DNA of 64,000 nucleotides from positions 372,001-436,000 of the forward strand of contig QJPP01000829.1 in assembly GCA_003996215.1 (NCBI GenBank), given 5' to 3'. Positions 21,596 to 31,246 of the stretch are shown in pieces. A model generated the notes under the pieces. That model ran no database searches and was not told the DNA's origin. It saw only the letters and a list, made by a program, of their open reading frames with translations. The translations under genes and the position numbers were made by a program. Positions within the stretch are counted from its first letter, which is position 1, and each line of letters begins with the position of its first letter. The DNA comes from Jaltomata sinuosa. Its lineage: Eukaryota; Streptophyta; Magnoliopsida; Solanales; Solanaceae.

Positions 21596-22738
21596 ATTAT
21601 GCGCTTGATGGGAGGCAACCCATCATTTTTATGCTTTACATCACTTTTTGTTTCTTTTGGGTATATTTTAGGTGCCCAAAGGAATGAGAAGAGGAACCAA
21701 GTGTTGAGAAGCATCAAAAATACCTCTGAAAAACATGCTTGTCGTACCTGGAAGGGTGCCCGTCGCACATGCCATCACAGAAGCAACCAGTGGACTGATA
21801 AAAAACACTAGCATGTGCAAACATAGTGCATTTTGCACCTCACAAAGTGCCCATCGCACATCGCGGGCAGTAGGCTGAAAAAAAAAGTGAAAATCTGGCC
21901 AGACCAGTCTTCTTCGCAAACGCGGAAGACTGTCCATGAATGGGAAGACCAGCCTTGCTACAGGCCTTCACGAATGGGGTAGACCGGTCGCGAATGTGAA
22001 GTCCAGCTAAATGTCAAGCCTCTGCGAATGCAGCAGGCCGGCCACGAACGCGAAGCTTCCAGGTACTTTAAAATGTTTCAAAAATTAGAGGCCCCAAATG
22101 GTTCATTCTTAAAACAGAAATACTCCTCTCCCTTTTGGCACACAATAATCCCATCAATTGCTTCCCAAGTGCAATCCTTTAGGTATGTTCTCCACCTCCT
22201 TTGAATAGGGTAATGAATTCCTTTCTTCCTCAACTTGACATGGAGAAAATGGGTAATGGCAATTCTTAGTTGGTCTCCTCTTGCTTTAATTCAACTTCTA
22301 GTTATGTTTAAGTGATAAATTGTTGGGCAAAATTGGTTGAGGCTATGTCCTAAATGGTAGACTAAAAAGTGGTGTTTTTATTGGTTCTAAAACCTTGGGA
22401 GATCAAGCAAAAACTGCTTGTCTCCCAGGTGTTTGAGAAAATGCCTCAATGAGGCACTGATCTGGGCATCATGATAGCCTTCTCGTTTGCGAGCACCTGG
22501 CCATGTTTGTGAAGGTGAAATTTTTTGGAAAATAAATTCCTTCTTCGTGAATGCAGCCACTTGGCCGTGAACGTGAAGAAGGATTGCCTGGCAGTGTCAA
22601 AACAGTGGCAACGCATAGCCCGCCTCAGAACTTCTTTCAGCTATTTCTTTGGCCTAAGTAATTCATAATACATTATTTTAAGTGTTCCTAAGAACTTTTA
22701 ACATAATGGTGTGTTTTGTAGGTACTTTGATCAAAAGG
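21596..22738 (+). other. post-pol spacer with CpG word arrays
   Basis: The spacer opens with gcgcttgatgggaggcaacc. It then carries three clusters of short words: gtcgcacatgcc type (21740-21865), cttcgcaaacgcgg / cgcgaatgtgaag type (21905-22060), and cttcgtgaatgcag type (22480-22590). gtactttaaaatg follows the second cluster. A possible splice acceptor (tgtgttttgtag) ends at 22721, 17 bases before the ORF start. Env-position ORFs in this clade are thought to be made from a spliced RNA. Confidence 0.5.
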
Positions 22739-23575
22739 ATGGCCTCCAACAGTAGTGAAAATAAAGTTGAAAATGCTCCGGATGTGGAAATGGAGGATAA
22801 CTATGATCATGATAGGTTCCTATCGACATCATGTGAACGCCGGTATGATAAGCTATTGTCCAAACCCTTTGTTAGGGAGAAAGGAATCAATATGGACAAA
22901 GTTGAGAAGAAAATGTCAGAATTCTACAAGAGGTTGGTGGAGCGGGGTTGGATATGTTTTGCTCCTCCACCTATCGTGGCTAACCACACAGTGGTCACTG
23001 AGTTCTATGCCATCGCTTTGATAACTGATTTCAATGACGCGCTAGTCACTACCACTCGGGGAGTCCAAGTGAGCTTTAACCCTGAGATCATCAATGCACT
23101 ACACACCCTCTCGGATGCTGACAATGAGGTCTACATTGCAAAAGCCAAAGCCGAAGGGCACCAGTGGTTGGTAGACAAGTTGAATGATGGGGTGACCCCG
23201 AATTGGTTGACTTTGCAACAATGGGTTGATTCACATGAGTTTACTGCTGAAGCCAAGACTTGGTTTTCAATTATCTGTGCGAGGATCATGCCATCCACTC
23301 ATGACACAAATGTGACCCCTAACCGAGCAGTGATGGTGGCAGCCCTTATTGAAGGCATAGATATGAATGTTGGGGTCCATATTGTGGCTTAGATGGCTGA
23401 GGTCGTTAGTGAAAGGTCTAAAAGCCTTTTCTTTCCTTCAATATTGACTCAGTTATGCTATGATGCTGGAGTGTTGAAAGACCCTACTGATGTTAAGAAG
23501 AAGCCAATGACTATGATACACCCATTGTTGAAGAGGGCCCAGAAGCAAAACAGTAAAAGAGAAAGATTGATGTAG
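22739..23575 (+). pseudogene. post-pol (env-position) ORF of Athila-like element
   Basis: The chosen start at 22739 gives MASNSSENKVENAP. The upstream ATG at 22682 lies before the splice-acceptor-like site. The body (FVREKGINMDKVEKKMSEFY, RGWICFAPPPIVANHTVV, then ICARIMPSTHDTNVTPNRAV) resembles the plant-specific family annotated as putative plant transposon protein (PF20167), common in Athila-type elements. Its function is unknown. One TAG at 23390-23392 interrupts the frame, which continues to 23575. No clear signal peptide or membrane segment is visible. It is the only long ORF in the element. Confidence 0.65.
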
Positions 23576-24076
23576 CTTGTCCATCATTCGGACAGTTTCC
23601 AGAGTCTTCGACTGAGCCTGCGGGTCCTTCCACTATTGCAGCTAGATCATCTCAGTCTGTGGGAGCTCTACAGTCCGGGCCCTATATCATGCGCCATCTC
23701 TCTAGCCAGATTCAGGGAGTGGATGCACATTTTCAGTAGTTGTTGGCCGGATTCTCTTTCGGTTCAGTTGGAGCAGACACACCAGCAGGTACTGAGTCCC
23801 CCCCCCCCATCATTGGCCAAAGTGGCCAATGAGCAAAAATTGATTAATGGGCGTTTAAGTGCAATGAATGCACGCTTAAAGAACATGAGCCGCAGGCAAG
23901 GAAAAGTGGAAAAGCGGCAAAAGAAGTTGAGTGAGCATGAGTGGAAGAAGAGCAAGTGCTTAAACAAGAATATGGATAGATTGAAGTCCTTTTGCAGATT
24001 GGGAGGAGCTGAGGAGGATGATGAGGATGAGGATGAGGAGAGACGTGAGTTTCCCACTTCTTCAAGTTTAGATTGA
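23576..24076 (+). pseudogene. C-terminal part of the post-pol ORF, coiled-coil and acidic tail
   Basis: A frameshift near 23570 moves a Ser/Pro-rich stretch (FPESSTEPAGPSTIAARSSQ) to another frame. The original frame reopens with a long charged segment rich in Lys, Arg and Leu (about 23830-23990), probably a coiled coil, and an Asp/Glu tail (EEDDEDEDEE) encoded by a gatgag repeat. A C-run at about 23800 is a likely slippage point. Confidence 0.55.
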
Positions 24077-26135
24077 TGCACCTCAGGGAGCCCCCTCAAA
24101 CTTATTCTTCACTTTGATGCAGTGAGGGCACTGCCCTAACTTAGTTGGGGGTGGCGTGTGATCCTCGCTCTATCTTTCTAGTTTAGCTTGCTTTACTTAT
24201 GGATATTATTGTGCCCTCACCGGGCTTGTTTTGTTGTTTTGTTGGATATTATTGTGCCCTTGTTGGGCTTGTTTTGTTTGTTTGTCGATATATGTTTTGT
24301 GCCCTTGTCAAGTGTACCTTTTGGATTTGCACTTTCGTCGGGTTTTGATGTTGTGTGAAAGAAGTTGATGGTTTATTTTTTAGTTTCTTTTGTTATTTTG
24401 TAGTTGAGATATGGTTGTTATGGTCCAGGGGAAGTCTGAGTACCCATTAGGCTAGATGGAACTTGCTAGGGGATAATTGTTCCGCAAGTGACGATGTGCG
24501 AACCGCACGAGCTTTGCACAGGCCCACTGTTTGGCCTATGCATTGCATGTGCGTCATGCACTTTGTTACATGCGAATCGCATGTGCCCGGAAAATGTGAT
24601 ATATGCTTTGATCCACCTTGTGTAGCCATGCCAATTTAGATAGATGAATTGGCCCAATGATAGTCTGAGTGACGACATTCTTAAGGGCAAATCATCATCT
24701 TTTGAGGTTTTGGTTGCAAATTGACTTGTTTGGTACCAATGAAGTAGTCTTGCATGCTAAGTGAAATAGGCATACCCTTCCAAAAAAAATTGTGAAAAAT
24801 GCATGGCGAAGAGTGATTTTTTGATAACTCTTTTAATCTTTTTGTGACTCTTGACTCATTAGTGGTGATAATGTAGAATATCTCATCTTTGTTCTTGTTT
24901 AGGAAGTTAAAAATTGATCCTTCTTGAATGATTCGCATGCCATGTGTGGCGAGGTTTAGTTGAATAATTCTTGTGTATGTGTGTCGTCTAGAACTTGTCC
25001 CGAATGTGATTCAAGGCAAAATTCTAGGTGTAACCAAGCTTGAAAAATGACCTTAGGCCCTTTTTGATAGCCACTTCACCCAAATGAATTCCCATGACAT
25101 CAACCCTAGTGAACCCCTTTTGAGCTTGTGACCATCCTTTGGCACCTTGTAATACCTTGAACTTCTTGGAACCTCTATTTTAGCACCCATTCTCCCTAAT
25201 TGCTTTAAAATAAAATGTAGGCTAAAAGCCTAAGTTTGGGGGGGGGGGGACAAAGTATAACATAGGTAAATGCCTAAGTTTAGGGGTGCATGTGATCAAA
25301 TAAGGAGAAGAAAAGAAATGCATTTCAAGTGCAAGGTAGCACCTTACTTCAAAAATTGAAAATTGCTCCAAAATATCAATCTAACAAGCAAATTGAAATG
25401 CAAAAATTGGTGCAACCAAGTGAAGGTGATATAAGGTGTGAATGATCATGAGTTAAAAAGAAGAAATCTTGGGTTGTGTGAGGGAGAAATAAGGTGAAGT
25501 TGAAATTGAAAAATGTGAGTGGTGTTTGAAATGAAAACAAAGAGCATTAGGGAGGTGTAGTCACTTGAACTAAATGATATCCTCACCTTAGCCATAGCCA
25601 ACATCATAACCGGCAAGTCCTTGGTGATTCCGAGCTTGGCTACCCTACATTAGTGGCGATCTACATGAAGGGAAATCCTATGGCTTGACATGTGTGCACT
25701 TGAACTTCCTTGTGAGTGTGAGTGTTTATATTTGTCCCTTGTGATTAACTTTGTACATAGTGTGTTTTTGGGACTTTCGTTCTTGTGAGGGCATCCGAAT
25801 TAGGATAGTTGTTGACATTGATAAACTCCAAAAATGACTTAAATGAGTATGTTTTGGTAAACTAGTGATTGGAGTCACATCTTGAGGATTGATTGTTGTC
25901 ACTTGCTTGTTCTTATTGTGCCTTTGCATCATCAGTTTGTGTTTGAATCGAAGGAAATTCTTAGAGTAAGTTAGCATGTGATTGGCTAATCATTAGTACC
26001 AACCGAAGTCATGTTTGGTGCTTGAAATGGGTTTTCCATAGCTTGTGGTATTGTCATTTGCACTTGTGTTTTGTGCCTCTTGAGTTAGAATTTTTAGGTT
26101 GCTTGAGGACAAGCAATAGTTCAAATTTGGAGGTT
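24077..26135 (+). other. non-coding 3' region of Athila-like element
   Basis: About 2 kb without a credible gene. It shows a cluster of tgtgcgaaccgcacga / gcgaatcgcatgtgc words (24485-24600), a G-run at about 25240, and at the end the tract aaatttggaggtt directly before the LTR start at 26136, which fits a polypurine tract. Long 3' non-coding regions are common in this clade. Confidence 0.5.
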
Positions 26136-26727
26136 TGATAAGTTGGTATTCTACCTACTTATTAGCTTCTAATCTTATGCTTTTGCTAGTATGAAGTGGA
26201 TAAATAGTGCAGTTTGACACGAATTCCTTCTATTTTACAGGTTTCTATGTTTTAGAAGGGTTCGAGAAAGATTCAAGTGAAAATAAGTCAAATGGAGCAA
26301 AGAGAGAGCTGCTGGACACTGGCACCAAATGGTCATCACAACTGCGAAGACAAAGCCACGCGATCGCGATTAGTTGGTAGACTCAAAGCATCGCGACAGC
26401 GAGAGTGGACTCATGCGATTGTGGTGAAGGAAATTAAAGAGCCTCGCGATCGTGAATGTCATGCACTTGATCGTGACAAAGGATTCATCAGCTGTGGGGG
26501 AAGAAATGGAAATTTCACCTTTTGGAAACCCCAATTCACATAAAATACTTCCAAGCCATCTTGAAACATATCTTTGGACATTTTCACAACTTTTGAGCAA
26601 GCTTGGGAGAAAGGTTCATCAACAAATACCATAGGAGTGAAGATTTGGATGCTTTGTATTGTAATATCTTTAGATTCCATTCTTCAACTCTTGTTCTTAA
26701 TTCCTATTTATTTGTTGTATTGTTGAC
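26136..26727 (+). repeat. 3' LTR of Athila-like element, truncated
   Basis: It repeats the first 593 bp of the LTR at 19746, including the word array and CATAAAA box. It ends abruptly at tgttgac (26727), where a different LTR begins. The rest of the LTR and the target duplication are lost. Confidence 0.85.
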
Positions 26728-29574
26728 TTTTTCTCGATATAGCGATGAACAAATCCTTGGTAGTATAAATATGCCTTCTCCTTCGTTTTCTTCACCAAAA
26801 ATATGCTTTTCTCCATTGTTTCTAACGCTCCAAGCTCCATTATCACTGTGAGATCATACCTTAGCATTGGAGTAATTAATTTCTCATCCGTGGTTGATTC
26901 CTTGTCGCAAATTGTAAGTATTCCATCCTTTAATTTCGTAATTTTTTCATTTGATTCCCTCTTTGATTTCATAATTGTTTGGCTGTTTTGAAGCCCCAAT
27001 TGTTATCCATTTCTGCTCAAACTTTGAGCATGTGCTCTCGGGAATAAGGAACACATTGGTGTTTTTCATTTTCGGTTTTAGGTTGCAGGGCCCACGAGCC
27101 CATTTGTGACTCAAATTTTGACCCAGTTATTTTATAGCATTATAGGTATCGTTAGTCTCGTTTTGATGCCTAAATTATTCTGTTGATAGTGGTTTCACAA
27201 ATTGGAGCTTCCCAGAGCAGTTCGAGCTTGGACGATGCCGTCCCCGCAGCTAGTCGTCGGATGACAAGTAGGTTATGGATTCCCTACCTAGACTCTGGGT
27301 ATATAGGCTATAACTGCATTAATTAGTACCCTTAGGTGGGTTGTTTTAGGTTGGTACCCCAAACCGTGCCCGTCTTTTTTGTCCGTTCATTTCATACATT
27401 GATTTTAGTATTTGTGTAGTATTGTATATTGCCCTTGTGATCCTATGTGGCCTTGTATTGACTCTGGAACATAGATAGTGGGTTATTTGGGAAAGTTCGT
27501 GAGTCCCGGACATAGAGATATCCTTCTAAGTTGGTTATGACTATTGTAGAGCTGTTGAGCCTGTGCAGGGCCGATAGGAAATGTTTGTGAGCCATTTTGG
27601 GCTATTATATTGTTTGCGATCATATCACACATGAAAAGGTTTTCCCTGCATGTTTTATTACTGATTTGGCTTCGGGCCTACTATAATTGCTTTTCTAAAA
27701 CATTATATGGCCCCGAAGGCCCATTTTCAGTACATGACTTTGAAAGGGCTTTAAACTGACTTTTATGAAATCTCTCGGAGTAGAGGGGATATTACGATGA
27801 TTTGATTACTGGTCTTCATTCTGATACTAGGCTCGGTGGGTCGTAGCACTAGACATTGTTTTCTATGGATTTATTCCCAGATACGAGCTGGGCACCCTGT
27901 TTAGGGATTTTGATACTTGATTTCTGTTTTAGACTCGGATATGCTCCGGGCACCCTCGATAAGGGTTATTGAGACATGACTACTGCTTTAGACCCGGATA
28001 TTCTCTGGGCACCCTTGATGGGGGTTATTGAGATTACTACTACTAATTTAGACTCGGATCGAATCTAAGCACGTACTACGAGATTCTAATTATTGAGATA
28101 TATTGAGTTTCATGTTAGTATGTGGTCTATGAGTAGACTTTCATGGACCTTACTATTTCGGACCAAGTTCTATAGGCCAACGGTGATCGGGAGGAGGGGA
28201 TGTACGGCGTGGGAGAGGTACTCGGGAGATGTCCTTCCATGGATCCCATCTTTATTGGACCTTTGGGGCACCGTAGGGGGTAACATACAACACTGCGATC
28301 ACACTTGGTTACATATTCATTATATCACATCATCATGCATATTTCACTCAAATTTCACCATTAGTTGTTGTGTGTTCAGTATATGCTCTGGTTGTATGGG
28401 CGGCTGGAGGGTTTATTTTCACTTGATTGTGTTCCTTGGCTGTATGGGCAGCCGTTGGAACTGTAGGTAAATTATATTACTCCTGTCGTTTCATAGAGCT
28501 AGTTATGGTCCTTGGTTCTTGTGAATTGGTAAGTTTTAGCCTGTTGAGGCTCTGAGTTTTGGGTTTGAGTATTGATGGGCTAGTGAGTCCTATATCTTTG
28601 TGGCTCCGTCGTGTGTCCTCCTGAGCGGTTGTGATTTATCGAACGTTGTTCCTTATCTTAATTCTGAGTAGAACTCATTCTGGTGGTTTAGTTATTCCAT
28701 TCTAGGTTGTAAATTGTGAGATGGATCCTGGTTCATGCTTATCTTGAGAGTTGGTGTATGTTTTCGTTACTCTTATGGCTTCTAGTTGATTATGTTGGAT
28801 TTCTTTCCTTCTTTCCCTTCTTACTTGAGGTTACCGGTATACCGTCATGTTCCTGATTATCTCTATCGTTATTTATGCTATTATTGCAAGGGTCCCAGGT
28901 GTGCCCCCCTTTCTTACACCTTTATTTCTGTGTTATGTATATCTTCTATGCTAGCATTGTATGCTTATAACTCTTGGTTGTCTATTCTCTGTGCTAGTTT
29001 CTTGTGCTTTCTCTATTGCTTCGGTGACTGCTTTTTTGCTATCTGCTACTTACTATTTTTATATCTTATATGCACTCAGTCGATCGATGATGCCTACTGG
29101 GTACCCTTTGCTTAGCAATTGGTGCTCATACTACACTTCTGCATCTTTCTGGTGCAGATATTAGTTAAGCTTTTGTTGTTGATCGCATTGGAGACTCGTG
29201 CAGCTTTTGATTCTTCGAGACTAGGGTGAGAGCCTGACAACCAGGGCTTGACCACATCTCATCTTTTGTACTGTTACTCTTTGTATATACGGAGATAGTT
29301 GTACCTATCTTTTGTTACTTCTAGCACTTGTATTTTATTAGAAGTTTCTGTACTATCGATACCAAGTCTTGGGGATTGGTGTAGTTTCTTTCTGTATATA
29401 TTCAGGTTTTTGATTTCGCTTTGTCTATCTTTATATTCTGCTTCCGCTTATTTCTATTTATTGTGCATATTGGTTAGGTAGTAGCCCATTACTAACCATT
29501 CCGGGCTACAGGGATTGATTCGCCTACTGGGAGATTGTAGGTGCCATCATGACCTAAAAAATTGGGTCGTGACA
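26728..29574 (+). repeat. gypsy LTR copy A, 5'-truncated
   Basis: It ends ATTGGGTCGTGACA at 29574, the same terminus (in the opposite direction) as the LTRs of 45364-59812. It aligns with the reverse complement of 41762-44247. No primer site follows 29574, so it is a 3' or solo LTR. Its 5' end is missing: the copy starts inside the word array (tctcgatatagcgatgaac) just before a good TATA box (TATAAAT, 26764-26770). About 0.9 kb of U3 is lost. Confidence 0.8.
27850..28085 (+). repeat. tandem array in transcribed part of LTR A
   Basis: Four diverged units of about 65-75 bp share agactcggatatgctccgggcaccc..., aagggttattgagac and actactgctttagac words. The reverse-complement counterpart is at 42045-42240 in LTR B. 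It lies about 1.1-1.3 kb downstream of the TATA box. Confidence 0.6.
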
Positions 29575-29699
29575 TTTTCTGTATTCAAAATCACAAGCTA
29601 AACAACTTACAACAAGTGATAATTCTTGTATGGTTCACCAACTAACTTTTAAATTTTCATTATTCCTATATACTCGGTCTCCCCCTGCACCCTCTTGTC

Positions 29700-30190
29700 T
29701 TGTATTCTACGTAAATATTTATATACACAATGATATAGTTTCAAGATGAGGTATTCAAGGTCCTTATCCCATATTTTAACGAGCTAAGTTAAATTAAACA
29801 TGATACAGTTTCTCTACCATAATTATGTAGCTTTTACAGAAATTCTAAATATATACATGTTATATACAATATTTTGATAGAGTTTTCTATGTTTCTATAC
29901 AGTAATGATACAGTTTATATACAGGATTGATACAGTTTATATACAGATATCCTCCTTAGATACATGTCCTATACAATATTGATATACTTTATATACATTA
30001 TAGATACAATTTTTCTACACGTATATTGATACACTTTATATACAGTATTGATACAGTTTTCTACACATATATATATGCCATATACAATATTGATACAGTG
30101 TATATATTGTATTTGATATAGTTTTTTCTACACATATACATGCCCTATACAATATTGATACAATTTCTATACAGTATTTTTATACAGTTA
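29700..30190 (-). repeat. TA-rich repeat, inverted partner of 44480-44985
   Basis: Units such as gtatataaactgtatcaatattgtatagg recur on the minus strand every 40-60 bp, rich in gatacagt/actgtatc. The block, with the gataaggaccttgaatacctcat word, matches 44480-44985 on the + strand over most of its length. It is probably an intron of the MULE transposase gene with internal tandem repeats. Confidence 0.7.
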
Positions 30191-30194
30191 TATG

Positions 30195-30834
30195 ATTATA
30201 CATGCAGATCATACCTTGACGATGATGATCTATTCACCTTAAACTGAAATCTCTCTCGTATTGCATAATACTTCATCACACTAGATATTATTTTTTGTCC
30301 CAATACAATTGACCTTCTGCAACATCTCTATGAAGTGGATCCATTATTATACAATTTGGCTCTTCCTCCATTTCTTCCTCAGAAAAATCAGGTTCAGTTG
30401 CACACAATCATAACAAGATCTGAAATATTGTTTGGCTCTTCAATAGGCATCGAATGAATCTGTAAAGCATTTGGAGATGTTTCTAGCAGATTACAAGTTA
30501 AGGATTCACCAGTATATGCATCTATTAGTGTTATGCACAATAGATACTCATTGATGTCCAAATTCTTTTTCTTCAATTCCATATACAATCGGACACTCAT
30601 GTCATTATATATAGACATAGATCCAGCTTTCACAATGTATTTTATCCCCAAAAAATCTCTAGTTCGATCTATATTTAATTGCTTATACAGTTCATCAATA
30701 AAATATTCATACTTAGAATCGAAATTGAACAGCACTTCGTTGATGCTGAAATTTTCAAATTCAACCTCACTTATCCATTGACCTCCGTATTGTATCATTA
30801 TCGAAACCAAAATTGAAGTTGAATTGCTAGCCAT
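30195..30834 (-). pseudogene. MULE transposase, N-terminal exon
   Basis: ATG at 30834 opens MASNSTSILVSIMIQYGG, then W-x-x-E-V-E-F, DFLGIKYIV and SIYNDMSVRLYMELK. This is the N-terminal plant MURA-type region that precedes the FAR1/zinc-finger-like part. The ORF ends at 30394. Decayed sequence in another frame still reads EPDFSEEEMEEE and KYYAIRERFQFKVNRSSSSRY, the next conserved block, ending at a likely splice donor (caaggtatga). The protein would cut and join transposon ends; only the first part exists here. Confidence 0.65.
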
Positions 30835-31094
30835 TTTTTCGTATGAATTTCAGCAAATTTAGAATGAAAGAAACTCTATGAAGCTGATTGACGGAGGCAA
30901 TTCTACATATTTGTATACACTTTGTTGAGCAAATTTAGAATGAAAGGTAAAGTTTTGTATCGTTAAAGGAAAGGGAACCGAGATTTACGAGTTTGAATTC
31001 TCAATGGAAATGAAATCGTGAATTGAATGTCAAGATATTTCTACTTCCTATTTTCCGGTAGCTTTAAGGGTTTGGTTAGCGCGTGTAATTATTT

Positions 31095-31190
31095 TTAATG
31101 GCTAATTTGAGGTAATAAAATATTTTGGCTATTTTCGTGAAAATATTTTACCGCACTTAGCTAATTTTGTCCTTTTCCCATAATCTTTTT
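31095..31190 (-). repeat. putative MULE terminal inverted repeat
   Basis: On the minus strand from about 31182: gggaaaaggacaaaattagc, then taagtgcggtaaaatatttt and repeated ttagcc/ttggct words. It lies about 300 bp upstream of the transposase start, as expected. No second copy was found in the window, so the call rests on position and style. Confidence 0.35.
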
Positions 31191-31246
31191 ACATTTGTGA
31201 TCATATCTGGGCCAAATAATTGTAGCCTCTTAGTATGATTTTAGTG

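Larger units (their letters stand above)
19746..26727 (+). mobile_element. Athila-like Ty3/gypsy element lacking gag-pol
   Basis: The 5' LTR (19746-21087) is followed by a tRNA-Asp primer site. The 3' LTR (26136-26727) is truncated. The 5-kb internal region has no gag, protease, RT, RNase H or integrase. It has the sequence that in Athila-type elements follows the pol stop (gcgcttgatgggaggcaacc at 21601-21620) and then one long ORF in the env-like position. The element therefore depended on relatives for movement. Clade inferred from primer site and ORF type. Confidence 0.75.
29575..31190 (-). mobile_element. 5' portion of a MULE (Mutator-like) transposon
   Basis: On the minus strand from the right there is a possible terminal inverted repeat, then the first transposase exon (30834 to about 30195), then a TA-rich intron-like stretch that stops at the LTR end at 29574. 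The remaining transposase is absent here. Homologous TA-rich sequence and the downstream transposase exons occur on the + strand from 44480. The two are either halves of one inverted element or two copies of one family. Confidence 0.65.

Noticed and set aside
28786..29164. 109-codon Tyr/Cys/Leu-rich frame like a membrane protein
   Set aside because: It lies inside LTR copy A; no conserved counterpart in the other LTRs and no domain.
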